NCBI GenBank assembly: GCA_003290165.1
Contig: QNQO01000653.1
Coordinates: forward strand, 496,001 to 560,000
DNA from: Berberis thunbergii
Lineage: Eukaryota; Streptophyta; Magnoliopsida; Ranunculales; Berberidaceae
Length of the DNA stretch: 64,000 nt
Direction: 5' to 3'
Position 1 is the first letter of the stretch; every line of letters starts with the position of its first letter. The notes beneath the pieces are model-generated. The model was not told the origin of the DNA, searched no databases, and worked only from the letters and a program-made list of their open reading frames with translations. Both the position numbers and the translations under genes were made by a program. Below, piece by piece: positions 34,119 through 45,397 of this stretch.

Positions 34119-35344
34119 AGTTGCTACTTGCACCCGACGATTTGGCTTGTTTACACCAACTCTTTATTGCAACAGTAGTTTGGGATATTTCAATTTTATT
34201 GCACCAACTTAATGTATGTAACACAAACTTATATTTTTATCAATAAAAATCATTTGGTGTCAAAATTTTCTCTCGTAGAAGGGTTAATAGGTTCTTGAAT
34301 GAAAGAACAAAAGTAACTATCATCTATAAACTATAAAACTAAAATTCAGTAACGTATTTGTTAAATGTGTTTATTAGCCATAGAGGGGCTAACAAAGGCA
34401 ATAAATATTAAAAATAAATAAATCAATACATTAATTTTAAAATGGTTGCACATTGATATATTATGTTTGAAAAAAATTGCGTTCTACTAAAAAAATCCCA
34501 CATCGTAATATTTATATTAGGAATCTTTCATATAGAGTCCCCAGTCAACAATATGAGTAACATATTTTGTTTTAGCATACCAAAACAAACAATTTTAAAA
34601 AGCTAAATCTAAAATATAAAGTTGGGCCATCGAGCCAAATAGTCGGGTAAACGTAGCAACTAGGGTGGGCATCCCATTCCCTGATCCCGATTTTTCGGGT
34701 CCTATTGGAATTGATCAAACCCATCATGTTTCGATCCAGAGTGGGATGAGATCAGGATGGAGATTTCCAATCTCGCCCATCCCATCCCGGCCCTTCCCGA
34801 ACTTATTTATTTAATGTTTATTAATTAACTTTAGTCAAACTACTCTTCTAGAGGAAAGTTTTAGATGTGTTGAAATTAAATCAAAACATTTATTGTTTGA
34901 AAACTTACTTGCTTGATTTTGTACTCTTTATCTAGATAGAAACTTTAGTTTGGATATTTTAGGTCGAATAGAATCATGGAAATTTTATGTTTTTACATTT
35001 TAAATTGGTTATACGACAATTATTATCATATAAAGGATGCTTAACATAAGAAAATTGTAAGTTCATTGGACCATAAATTTTATATGACATATAATATTAA
35101 TATGATAAAAGCTATATGTACATAAATTAGGCATTATTTGTGTGTGAACAATGTGAGATGAATTTTTTTGTTATTCTTCATTGGTGGACTATTTACTACA
35201 TGTTCATTCAATTTCGTCCTGTCCTAAACCCGTTTGGGCTAGATAAGACAAGGTCAGGATGAGATCTATCCCATTCCAATCACAAACTACTGGGATGTGA
35301 CAGGAAAGAAGTTCATTGATCCCTTGCCCACCCATAGTAGCAAC
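34119..35344. mobile_element. TIR element B (same family), split by a hAT insertion
   Basis: The left end GTTGCTACTTGCACCCGACG and the right end reversed GTTGCTACGTTTACCCGACT are terminal inverted repeats. The interior is shared with element A. The last eight bases of its right TIR, GTAGCAAC, are duplicated around the hAT element at 34661-35336, so without the hAT the element is about 540 bp. Confidence 0.6.
34661..35336. mobile_element. Non-autonomous hAT element (676 bp)
   Basis: Ends TAGGGTGGGCATCCCA and TTGCCCACCCATA are inverted. It is flanked by the 8-bp duplication GTAGCAAC (34653-34660 and 35337-35344), the hAT signature. Subterminal parts are rich in TCCCATCCC and GGGATG motifs shared with the larger element at 38651-40170. 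There is no coding region. Confidence 0.9.
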
Positions 35345-36527
35345 TCCATCTTTTATTATTTAAAGCAATGTTGGTTGGAAGCCAAAAGGTAGACAACTAT
35401 AAAAGTTTTTTGTTTAATCTTTTGCAAGCTTTACCTTCCTTGTCTAATCTTGTTATGTATCCCGTTAAAAGTCAAGAAAAGCAAAGAGTATTGATGGACA
35501 TTGACCAATTAAAATGGCACCTCAAACATTGATAAATTATGTAAAGACTCTTATATATACTTTATTTTTACCCGTTCATGTATCCAACCAATTTCTTGAG
35601 CTGCACCTCCAATCATGGTTTATAATTACTAAATATTTCTAGATAACATTTATTAATTATAGAATTAAAAAAATCAAATTTGTACATTTTAATAGTATTT
35701 TAACTAAATATACATCCCAATGAGTGAAGTTATAAGTTCGGGAAGGGTCGCGCATTCGTCACTCTCCAAATAGGTCACTAAATTACCAAATATGAAAACA
35801 AATTATGGACTATCATTAAAAAAAATCAAATCTTTTGTCATATGGTTTACAAAACATACATTGGAAATCAGTACTCTATTAAATTAAAAAATTGAAATTT
35901 ATAAAATCACTCCAACAAAATTTTTTCCTTTTTACGTTGGGTTTAAAAAAATAATTGAAAATTTTTTTATTGCTAGTGGGGGGTTAATATTTGGGTTGAA
36001 TTAGGGTTTTGGGTTCAATTGGGCTTTGAGTAGGATTAGGGGCAATATTGCAAAAATTTGTAAGTTGTGCGAGGGTATATGGGAAATTCAAAATATGAAG
36101 GATTGACACGCACTCACCTTTTGAATTCCCATTATAAAGTAAGATTGTGAAAAGTCCACATATACACAGCCAACTTTACAATTGCTAAAAAGGGAGGATG
36201 AAGACGGATTGGCAATTTTATAACTTGGCAAGGGCAATTCGAGAATTCGAAAGATGACAGATTGACAGAGTGACAAACATTGAACGGTAAAACTCAATTA
36301 CAATTAGAGACAGAGATAGGAAAAACCAAAGTGGACTTGGAGATTTTTAATGGAATGCAACATGTGAGTTTTTTTTTAATTGGGTGATTAATAACACTTT
36401 TTAATTTATTGGCTATTCTTCATTACATGTTAGGTTTTGTTTAGTTAAGTGAATTGAATGCCAAAGCTTGGCATGATAAATTTTATACCTGAATTTTATT
36501 TTTTTTGAAAAAATGCAATAATACATT
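35345..36527. other. Spacer, no gene recognised
   Basis: AT-rich; short frames such as 36088-36297 (minus) have no recognised motif. Confidence 0.4.
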
Positions 36528-36532
36528 TATTT

Positions 36533-38093
36533 TTTATGTGTTTAGTAGAAGCTTACAAATCAAACATAAACAAAACTTGAAAGTCAAATTTTCATAAATT
36601 CAATTAATTCTCAAAATTCAAAAAAAATATATAATTGATTACAACTTTTGAAGCCTGTGTAATCAGAATAAAACCCTAAATCTAATTGCACTCGTCCTCC
36701 TAGTAGGCCCTTAACATGGATTGTCCCAATAATAAAATAAATACAAAAATAACTCAATATTACATCATTCTCCCACACTTCGAAAAGCTAATCCTTGAGC
36801 TTTGAGAATGATATCTCTGAAAAATGTGCCATTAAGAGTCGACCTCAGACTTTTCCTTGGTAATTGCTTGCATCATGAATAATCAAATCAAAAATTTGCT
36901 TAAAAAACAATGTCTAAAATGAATGTGGCGAAAAGGAAACCCACTTATAAAATTGAATGGGTTTGTGCGCAAACCTCTTCTCGTATTGGGCTTCAAAATT
37001 GTCCCAAGCTGGATCATAAAAAGCGTCTCCGCGGAGATACATGTATTGTCATGTGGTGGTGAATAGTATGAATATCAAAATAAGAAGTATTTGAATCTTG
37101 TGGGGTTACAAGGTTTGTCATGCAGCTGTGGATAACAACAAAATTATTAGAATAGTGCACTGGTACTAACTGAATTTGTGGGTGCAAATAATACCTACGA
37201 AATTGAAGTTCATCTTTTTTTTACCAAACGAGTTGGGGCGATGAACCAGGGCTGAGCCAGGGACTACTAAATAATGGGAAGGTGGACGACTGGGTTTTTC
37301 AAACACCCATGCCTCTCGATAGAGTATTTCACGCATCTCACAACCATGTTGGCAAACTCCATTGGCCTGCAATGACACAGGCAGTTGTGGAGGACGTGTA
37401 TCTCCTATCTAGCATGGAAATTTTGGAGAATTTTGTAAATGATGATGGACAGTGTGGTCTGATTCAAGAAACATTGTTTGTTTATCTACATTGATTTTTT
37501 TTTATTTCATCTTCTCTTCTTCTCTAGGTATTTGGGTTTCTATGGTTTTCAACAACATTTTTGTTGATTTCCTGATTTTAACAAAACCATGGAATTTTGA
37601 GTTGCAAACCGTAATTCTCGACTTGAAGACCTGAAAAAAATTATGGTTGTTCTCCACAACCACCCTTTTCTTGCAACTTTCTTCAATTTTTAGATTTACT
37701 TTTACGTGAAAATCTGAAAATTTCGTAATGTGTTTCAGCCTCACAAAGCAATGACCTGCAAATCACCGTATACCCTTCGACACATCCAACACGATGGTTT
37801 CTCCCAATCATATGTGGCTTTTTGCTACATCTTTTGCAAGAATCTTACCACTCTGATACCAAATTGATGAGTTTTTTAGAAGCTTACAAACCAAACATAA
37901 CTAAAACTTAATAAATAAAGTTTTATAAATTCAATTAGTTTCAAAATTCAGAAAAACTAAACTGAGTACAACTTCTTAACCATGTTTAACCAAAATAAAA
38001 TTCTAAGCATAATTGGACTCGTACTCCTAGTTGGACCTTAACATGGACAGTCTCAATAATAAAATAAATGAAAAATAACCTAATATTACATCA
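36533..38093 (-). mobile_element. Small non-autonomous LTR element (TRIM/LARD-like)
   Basis: Two direct repeats, 36533-36767 and 37865-38093 (about 230 bp), both end ATATTACATCA; the right one starts TGATGAG. They flank a 1.1-kb interior. A primer site TTTGGTATCAGAGTGG (minus strand, about 37847-37863) lies next to the right LTR, and a purine tract GTGTGGGAGAA (about 36768-36778) next to the left. Target duplication TATTT at 36528-36532 and 38094-38098. The interior has no recognisable gag or pol; a 70-codon frame at 37166-37378 (minus) is unassigned. The LTRs have clearly diverged, so the copy is old. Confidence 0.8.
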
Positions 38094-38239
38094 TATTTAT
38101 ACCAAAATAAAGAGTCTTGTCCCTAGATACCAATTTCAGATAAACATGTGATTTAATTTCCTTTAGTTAATTAGTGGGAATCATTCATTAGGGACAAAAT
38201 GAAGAATGCAACATGTGAGTGTTTTGAACAAATGTTTTA

Positions 38240-38650
38240 TGCATCCATCTTATAAGGGGTAAATTGGGTATTATCACACTCCAGCTAAGTGTGTGCCTAT
38301 GGCACACTTGTTAATGTAGATGGTGTATTGATCTTCCTGAATGATAGAAAGACTTCCTTGACAAACTGATTGAAATTTAGAAAATGAAGTAAAAAGATTG
38401 TTAGTTATTTCTAAGAACATGTAAGAGGATTGGAGATATCAAAGAAACTACCAAATTGCAACAAAAGAGCTTGTCATTTATTTACCTTGGGTTCTGATCT
38501 ACTACAGTCTACAGGCGTTGTAAAATTATCTTATTTGATCTTTTGGTAAATAAAATCCGAAAATGTGTGGAAGGCTGGATTTAAACTCTTATCATCGGGT
38601 GCGCAGCTTATCCTGATCCGTCATGTTTTGAGCTCAATATACATTTATAC
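38240..38650 (+). pseudogene. LINE (non-LTR) reverse transcriptase relic, part 1
   Basis: In shifting frames: VDGVLIFLNDRKTSL stands where plant LINEs have the YADDVLIF catalytic motif (here degraded), then KLQQKSLSFIYLG, and then WKAGFKLLSSGAQLILIRHV and LSSIYIYT, the conserved RT C-terminal GWK..LLS.GGR..LIK.VLSS.P block. The sequence stops at the hAT insertion at 38651 and resumes at 40179. Confidence 0.75.
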
Positions 38651-40170
38651 TAAGGGTGGGCACAGGACGGGATGGGACGAGATATACCCATCCCTATCCC
38701 ATCCCGTTCATACGGGATCGGGACGGGACGGGATGGGAAAAACCCCATCCCGACCTCGTCCCATCCCAAACGGGTTCGGGATGGGATCAGCGTGCCAATC
38801 TTCTTCACTTGCAGGCCCCAGTTTGCAAGCACCCATGAGTATAATATAAAGCTTAAATGGTGGAACCCAGTCAGGGCTGGTGCTCACTACCAACGAATTT
38901 GATGATATGTCTAGCACTCCTAATTTATAAAGGCGGAGAAAGTGAGCTTCTGATACGATACCCTGTAAAAAATTTGAAGCAACATCCAAAAAATGAAGTT
39001 CTGCGGCTTCTGCCAATTGTCCAAAGCTCTATGGTATAGTCCCATTCAACTGGGAGGGGTAAAAAAAAAAATTTCAAAGCTAGTTGAGTTCATGTGGTTG
39101 TCTTTATTGTATCCCACCATATCATGATCCCCATCCCACTAATCTAATCCATGCACCAATTATGATTCCCATTGGTTGAATGGCAAAGAGCACATTCCAA
39201 AGTATGCATGCACATTTGCAAAAGTTATGCATAATTGAACGAGAAAGATCTAAATGGGATTAGTTAAAGGTGTGAACCTGCTTAGAAGGGTCCTTATTCC
39301 TTAAATCACTAATTTGATGGACTTTGCTAATAAAAATAGTTGTGCTATTATTCCTGCGAACCTTTCCACGCAACCTGGGAAGATAGCACTGATTAGTGAT
39401 TGGGGAGAGTGTTGAGCATGTGAATGTCAGCTCTACCCCTCTTTACTAACCTAGACACAAGGACTGGGCTGAGTATATTTTTTCCCTTCTTACCTTTCGC
39501 AAGGTTGGGCTGTCATCTATTGTGTCACTTTCAATTTTTAATCTCAGAATGCTAGGTAAATGTTTTGATAACATTATTCAGTGAGATCAATTAAGGACTC
39601 TAATTTCTCAAAAGATGGACTCTGATAATTAGTAATTATGTGATCGTTTAAGAATTACATGAACTGTACATTTGATATTTACAAAGCATAAAACAATATG
39701 ACCTTAACAAAATAAAAAACAATTTGATTACAAAAAGTTGAATACTGAATGTAATCGAGACTATGTTCATGAAAGTGGTCACAAGGATGGAAATCCCAGA
39801 TACATTCAGAGAAGTGGTCACATTGATGCATATCAAGACTATGTTCATGAAAAAAAAAAAAAGAGGACAGTGACACTGGCACCATCAAAATCTAAGCATA
39901 ACATTCACAATGAGGAGAAACCATCAAGCCTAATCATTTTCGTAACGCCTTTGCATGAGCATCCACAATTCTAAAATAAATAATTAAATAAAAATATTAA
40001 TAATTAATATTAATAAATTAGTTCGGGATTGGCGGGATTGAAAATCTTCATCCCATCCCATCCCATTCTAGATCGGGACGGGACGAGATTGAGATGAAAT
40101 TATTCAATCCCATTAAGACCCGAAAAAATCGGGACGGAAACAAGATTGCGGAATGGGATGCCCACCCCTA
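38651..40170. mobile_element. hAT element (1520 bp) carrying an LRR-RLP gene fragment
   Basis: Termini TAAGGGTGGGCAC and TGCCCACCCCTA are inverted. The flanking 8-bp duplication ATTTATAC lies at 38643-38650 and 40171-40178. Subterminal GGGACGGGACGGGATGGG-type repeats on both sides match the 676-bp hAT at 34661. There is no transposase. The interior holds a receptor-like-protein exon piece (38800-39060) and a short direct repeat around AGACTATGTTCATGAAA (39768 and 39837). Confidence 0.9.
38800..39060 (-). pseudogene. LRR receptor-like protein (EIX2/RLP type) fragment inside hAT
   Basis: On the minus strand: QLNGTIP*SFGQLAEA, then LDVASNFLQGIVSEAHFL, LGVLDISSNSLVVSTSPDW and VPPFKLYIILMGACKLGP. 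This is the C-terminal LRR landscape of plant RLPs of the EIX2 type (SEAHF.NL..L..LDISSNSL....DWVPPFQL). One CAG-to-TAG stop interrupts it. Such proteins are cell-surface immune receptors; here only about 85 codons remain, captured in the transposon. Confidence 0.8.
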
Positions 40171-40294
40171 ATTTATACTACGACTGCTACTTGCGTCGTA
40201 GAAAGTTTTTGGAAGGATACAAAACATTATTGCCCTTGTTTTTGGGAGATGATGAAGGAAAACACAAATGAGTTTGGGTTTCCTGGGAGAGACA

Positions 40295-40420
40295 TAGTTT
40301 TCCTATTCATGAAAGCGGCTCGGACATGTGCGAAACATCTTCCATGTTGTGAATGCTTAGTTTTCCTATTCATGAAAGCGGCTCGGGCGCATGCGAAACA
40401 TCTTCTACGTTGTGAAAGCT
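40295..40420 (+). repeat. 63-bp tandem duplication in LINE relic
   Basis: TAGTTTTCCTATTCATGAAA begins at 40295 and 40358. The two 63-bp units differ at only a few positions. Because 63 is a multiple of three, both copies stay in one frame. Confidence 0.9.
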
Positions 40421-40530
40421 TTCATACTTGATTATTTATGGGGATTGGTCAATACGAATTCCTTATGGGCAGTGTTTGTTAAGCGAAAATATGTGGATGT
40501 AGGAGTTTGATCCACTAGTGAATAAGAAAT

Positions 40531-40689
40531 CGGTTTTTCCTAAGTGCACTGATTTTTTGCCTGGTGCAATCAGGCACCGTTGGATTGCATCGAGATTAGT
40601 AATATTACTTATCTCGATGCAATCTAACGGTGCCTGATTGCACCAGGCAAAAACCCAGTGCAAAATACCAATGCACTGTAGAAGCACTC
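40531..40689. mobile_element. Foldback MITE with 51-bp hairpin arms
   Basis: 40546-40596 and 40611-40661 are inverted copies (TTTTTGCCTGGTGCAATCAG, CACCGTTGGATTGCATCGAG) around a 14-nt loop, with few mismatches. The flanking 9-bp direct repeat ATAAGAAAT (40522-40530 and 40690-40698) would fit a Mutator-type target duplication. It could yield a nearly perfect stem of about 51 bp if transcribed. Confidence 0.75.
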
Positions 40690-40990
40690 ATAAGAAATTG
40701 AAACCCGACATGTCAAAGAGCTTATGGGTTTGTGCCATATATTGATGGGGAACTCAGTTTAGAAAGTCGATCAAGGTAAGGTTGGTTTTTAATGAAAATT
40801 GGTCTACTTGTAGTTTTTTTAGCAGATTGTTGCCACAAGGTATAACGCTAATTGGCTTTCATTTAAGAACATGGTGGAATTTGGCTTTGGAGATTTGAAT
40901 TAGGAGTTCAGGTCTTTGGCGCATGGCTGATTTACAAAAAGAATTAAAAGCAATAAAAGAGATTCACACATATGGACTCTTACAAATAAT

Positions 40991-42005
40991 GGAGGTATTG
41001 CTATGAATTTCTTCGGAAGTATGACCTATAACATATATAGATTTTAATGACTCAAAATCATGACATGCCTAATGTACACGTCATTGAAATCTATTTTAAG
41101 GACGTTCTAATAGGAACGTCATGAGCCAAGTCATAATATGATAATTAATTATTAAGAAATAAGGACTTGCTTTTATGGCACGTCCGCCACACTCTGTCAT
41201 TTTTTCCCCAAAAATAACCAAGACACAACCAAAAGCCCGCGAATGCAAAAAATTTATCCCACAAAGAAGTTGTTAAGAGTTGTTGCATCGTGTTTCTGGA
41301 GCACTAAAAAAACTTTGAGTGAGGCTAGGAAATCATGTTTTGTAAACATGTTTCGTAACCATGATGATGTGGTATCGTTAGAGGAGTTTTTTACAATTTT
41401 GAGATACACATAAAATCTTCAAAAATTTCAGCATTCTTTCCAGATCATGACACGTCATCCTGGTTGCAAAACATGTTTACAAAACATGATTTCCTAGCAT
41501 TTCTCAAAAGCTTTTCTTCTACACAATTGAAGTAAGCCATCATCGTTTCTCTTCTTATTTTCTCTCATGATAAACATGGTAGTTCTGCCAGGGAGAAGGT
41601 GAAGCAGCGACGTAGACGGGGAAACGTACAACAAATTTTATCTACGACCGTAATGTCCATACACAACCCACGTGGTTCACTTTGACTTGTTGAAATCAGG
41701 GTTGTATATATAATGAGACACCATTAACGAGAAGAGAAGCTTTGGAGCAAAGGCAATGATCAAGGAGATGCGGGCGCGCTCCATCGCTTCTCATGGTAGA
41801 GCTCTTGAAGCCTTGATTTGAACATTGTTCGCTTAACTTTGAACAGAGTGAAAGTGGGGGGGAAATGTGAGGGAAAAAAAACAAGAGGTTTGGAAAGAGT
41901 AGTGGGGTTTATAATACAGAGTGAAATATTTGAACATTTTTGTCCTTGTTGCATTGTGCCCACCCCTCTCCCATCTTGTCCCTTCCACCAAATTTCTCTG
42001 AAACA
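40991..42005. other. Spacer upstream of MTP fragment
   Basis: No gene recognised. CATGTTTTGTAAACATG at about 41334-41350 and AAACATGTTTACAAAACATG at about 41468 form inverted and direct short repeats. 41700-41950 lies just upstream of the MTP fragment and might be its old promoter/5' leader. Confidence 0.35.
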
Positions 42006-42009
42006 GAAA

Positions 42010-42353
42010 ATGGGGGTTGAGGATTTGAACCCCATCTACAAAACCCACCTAATTTCCAAACTTTCCTCTTCTCGCACAAGCACCAATTCTCTAACCCCCC
42101 ACCCCATCATCAATTCTATGATCCAAACCTCCCTCTCCAGCACCCCACGCCTCACCGTCCCTAAAAGATTCCACTTTGGTCACTCCCACTGTCACCATGA
42201 TGAACATTATGGAGGGGTCGAAGCTGACCAAGTTTTCAGATTGGGTGTTGCCGCTGACATTGCTTTGGCATCTGGAAAGGTCCTCACTAGTAATCTCTCT
42301 AGAAGTACCGCGCCATTATTGTTGACGCTGCTCACTCTCTCTCTGATGTTGTA
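42010..42353 (+). pseudogene. Metal tolerance protein (cation diffusion facilitator, MTPC2-like) first exon
   Basis: ATG at 42010 opens MGVEDLNPIYKTHLISKL, a Ser-rich presequence-like stretch, then FHFGHSHCHHDEHYGG (His-rich) and DQVFRLGVAADIALASGKVL, matching the start of the CDF/MTP membrane domain. After LSRSTA the family sequence (IIxDAAHSLSDV) continues in another frame, so a small indel at about 42312-42316 disables it. GATGTTGTAAGT supplies the exon-end donor. CDF proteins export Zn and other divalent metals. Later exons were not found downstream. Confidence 0.75.
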
Positions 42354-42359
42354 AGTCTC

Positions 42360-43950
42360 AAACTCATCTTGTTATTTGCACTTTCTGATGTTGGCTTATC
42401 TTTGTTTTGTTGGTTTGATTCGTTTATGAAAATGGAGTTGCTTTCTGTGTTTGTATTACTATTGTTATTTAATGGATTGATCAGACAAGATGAGATTTTG
42501 GTTTATTTTGTAGTGGGGAAGTTTGGATTTGGCTAAAATGTCGAGAATCGGAGATTCATAATGTGGGTTCATTCACCAAAAAGTTGGCTAGGGCAATTGA
42601 TTCTCCAATAATATGTGTATTGACATTTTATATGTTTACTCAGCGGCATTATCTCATATGTTCATTTTCTATGTATTTTAGGGATTTCAGTCCGATTTTA
42701 GGCATTGTTGATTGATAAGTGATATATGTTCCAGGTGATTGAAGATTTTCTATGTTTATCTGTTTTCAGGCCTGCCTGGATGCAACGTTGGCTTTGAGCA
42801 GGTTTGGAGTATTTTGTTCTTGTTTACATAACATTCATGCTCTACTGGAACTATTGTTTTTGTGGCTGGCCTTCTTGGTTGTGTGTTGGTAGGACTATAT
42901 ATGGTGGGTGAAAAATTAGTGTTACAAGATGGTGCTTTCAAAATCAGTGTTAAATGCTTGCAAGATTCATTAGGGGGTGTGTTTGTGAATCTGTTATGAG
43001 TCTTAGAGCAACATTGTTGTTTCATAATATAGCGGGGGTTTGTTTTATGGATACGAAGCGGCTACAAGGGTTAATGTTGTGTTGGGAGGGAGCTAGGGAG
43101 TCTGCTTCTCTATATGTGTGGGAGCAGCGTTGTTTGGTAATCTTTATTTTTGCAAACAGAGCATACCTGCTATGCTGGAAATGACGTTTCGATTGGCTGG
43201 ATTGTTTTGATCGTGTATTGGCAGGACTGTGGTTGGTAAAAAAAAATAGTTACAAGTTTGTGTGTTTAGAGCTATTCAGTATACGGTGGCACATGGTAAT
43301 ATATTTTGTTGTATCTTTTTGTTGATTTATGTTCAAAATGATCATAGGAGCAGTATTCAAAACGCAATACGTACGTTGCATGGATTTTTCAACTCCATTT
43401 AACTATATTTATAGGCCTTATCTATGGGAATCTTTCTTTATGTCCTGAAGTTGCTTTAGACCTCAGCTATCAAATTAAGGCATATTCTTGTTCTCATATG
43501 GACAAAAGTCCTTGCATTTGATAAGGTATGGATTACCCTTCCTTGATATGGACTTGTTTACTTAACCGAGCTTTCATATTTCAGTTTTTATATAATGTGA
43601 ATCTGAAATACCAATGACGTGTATTTACTTGTTTTGCAAATAGATTATATACACACTGCATATATGTTTCAAGTTCTTATTCTGATAATGGTGTTGAATT
43701 TATACGGTCATTGTTTCTCTTCACCCACGACATATACCAAAATTCTGATCATAAAGTATATAAAACACCATCAGATTAAATGTAAAATAATGACTACATT
43801 TGATAATGTGATCAAATTTTTGCAAATAAATGTTATTTATCTTAGTTCATCATTCAATTGAACCAAATGGGATAAATTTAATACTAGGAAACTTGCCTTG
43901 CAATTCAAAATAAAACAATTGAAAGAAAATGTTCAGAATCAATAAGATTT
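42360..43950. other. Spacer, no gene recognised
   Basis: Follows the MTP exon; could include remains of its introns. No further MTP exon (e.g. the HPYGHGKxE block) was seen. Confidence 0.35.
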
Positions 43951-43956
43951 GATTAC

Positions 43957-44420
43957 CAACATCAGCATAGCATTCAGAGATAATATCAGCTTCAAGGAGG
44001 GTGACATCAGGCCCCTAAAACCAAATCCCACAACCCATATCTCATAATCAAATTTCAACTTCAACACCACAAAATAAGCAATAAAATGTAAATGGGATAG
44101 TAGTAATTATGCAATTTAACAAAACAAAAATATCATAACAAAGTCTAGAATGAGAGATTTTTACACCTGCTTGGAAAGGGGGTGGGCATAACCTAAGCCA
44201 ACCCAACCAGACCCAATCACCAAGACCTTATTCTTCTTGTCTTTTGTTGTTTTGGTGTTTTCCCTCATAACATCAAGACTAAAATTTGCATTGAGGAATC
44301 ATTTATAAAACATTTTTTGTGTTCAATTTTGAAGTAATTGAAGTTAATGTTCTTGAAGCATTTCTCATGGTGATGCTCACCTAACCTCAGGTTTACGAGG
44401 TTGGGTTCTAAGTTGTTTCA
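43957..44420 (-). pseudogene. FAD-dependent oxidoreductase fragment (N-terminal exons), copy 2
   Basis: Minus-strand order: a start MRNASRTLTSITSKLNTKN near 44380 (presequence-like); an exon ending at 44167 with KNKVLVIGSGWVGLGYAH then PLSKQ and a CAG|GTGTAA donor; and a 58-bp exon (44014-43957) GPDVTLLEADIISECYADV bounded by TTTTAG and GTAATC. The joined motif VIGSGWxGLG...LSKQG.DVTLLEA is the FAD-binding start of plant amine-oxidase/desaturase-like enzymes. Substrate unknown. Nothing of the catalytic body follows to the left. A sister fragment lies at 11090-11320. Confidence 0.6.
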
Positions 44421-44569
44421 TCATCTACTCTGCAACAAAATTTTATCTTGTTTGTTTTTGTTAATGGAAATTAATAATAAGAAACTATCAATAAGTTTGA
44501 AAATTAAGTGCAATTGACATTTGACAAAGTGAAGTTGGAAAAAGTTTACCTTGTTTGTTTTTGTTAGTG

Positions 44570-45250
44570 GTATCAAAGCACGATGCAAGTAATATCAAAA
44601 TTCATGCATGAACGGAAGGAAATTGGAGTTTCATCATCCACAAACATCATACATGCTCTAACAAATTAAATTTATTTCACTTAACAACATCAAGTTAAAC
44701 AAATAAACTGATGAGTGATTATTCAAGTTGAGTAAGTGTAGTGAAACATAAAAGTGGTTTCACCTTGAGAAATTTATTTTAGACGTCAAAATGAATGGTG
44801 CTCACTTCTGTATGTGATTACATTATTTCACTCAATAAATTTAGTGACAACAATAAAAGTTTTCAATAGCAGTGGCTCATTTTTTGTATCATAAACACTG
44901 TAAACATTTGATAATAGAGGAGGGGGTTCCCCGAAAGTATAGCTTGATGCCTTTAGTTGACAATTCAGGTCGTTTACGTGTATGAAAGTTACAAACTCTT
45001 GTTTCTGCATGTGAAATTAATAGAAGAATAAACATATCTCTTTCACAACTGAGATCATAGTTTATAGAGGAAATTATAGAAAATGTATGATATAAGCTTC
45101 TCACAATTCGTTAGTTAATAGCACAATGTAACTTGCTTGAGCTGGAAAAGTTAATTAACCCTTAAAATGATTAACGTATCATATAAGCTTCTTATTTGAT
45201 CTGATGATGTTGTGTTACTCATATCCCCATGATGCAAGTGGTATCAGAGT
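44570..45250 (+). repeat. Dispersed repeat R2, copy 2 (inverted relative to copy 1)
   Basis: Collinear with the reverse complement of 21070-21780. It ends CCATGATGCAAGTGGTATCAGAG at about 45245; TGGTATCAGAG is identical to an iMet primer site, so this may be the edge of an old LTR. AGTGGTATCAAAGC at the other end (44570) is a related motif. Confidence 0.5.
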
Positions 45251-45397
45251 TTGAATCTATCTTACAATTCAAAAAGGTTTTTTTTACTGTTCATGGACAT
45301 TGTTCACTGTATGTCCTACGTGGCATTTTTACTCTCTTTTATGTTTACGGCAACAACTTAAAACTAAAAACTCTCCCCCGCATACAAACTCAACTCA

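Larger units (their letters stand above)
40179..40990 (+). pseudogene. LINE reverse transcriptase/C-terminal relic, part 2
   Basis: Continuation of the relic at 38240-38650 after the hAT. Frames read LPLFLGDDEGKHK and VWVSWE (W.D....KKHWVSWE block), NTNSLWAVFVKRKYV (NSLW...KAKY block), then LWV, WGTQFRKSIK and LLPQGI pieces. It is interrupted by a 63-bp tandem duplication and by the foldback MITE at 40531-40689. It is non-functional. Confidence 0.65.

Noticed and set aside
38656..38838. Overlapping small frames rich in Gly/Arg/Asp or His/Pro
   Set aside because: All read through the GGGACGGGATGGG subterminal repeats of the hAT element.
45237..45250. Definite LTR boundary at the TGGTATCAGAG motif
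   Set aside because: No partner LTR or TSD, and the R2 copy at 21 kb continues past the motif; left as unresolved repeat.
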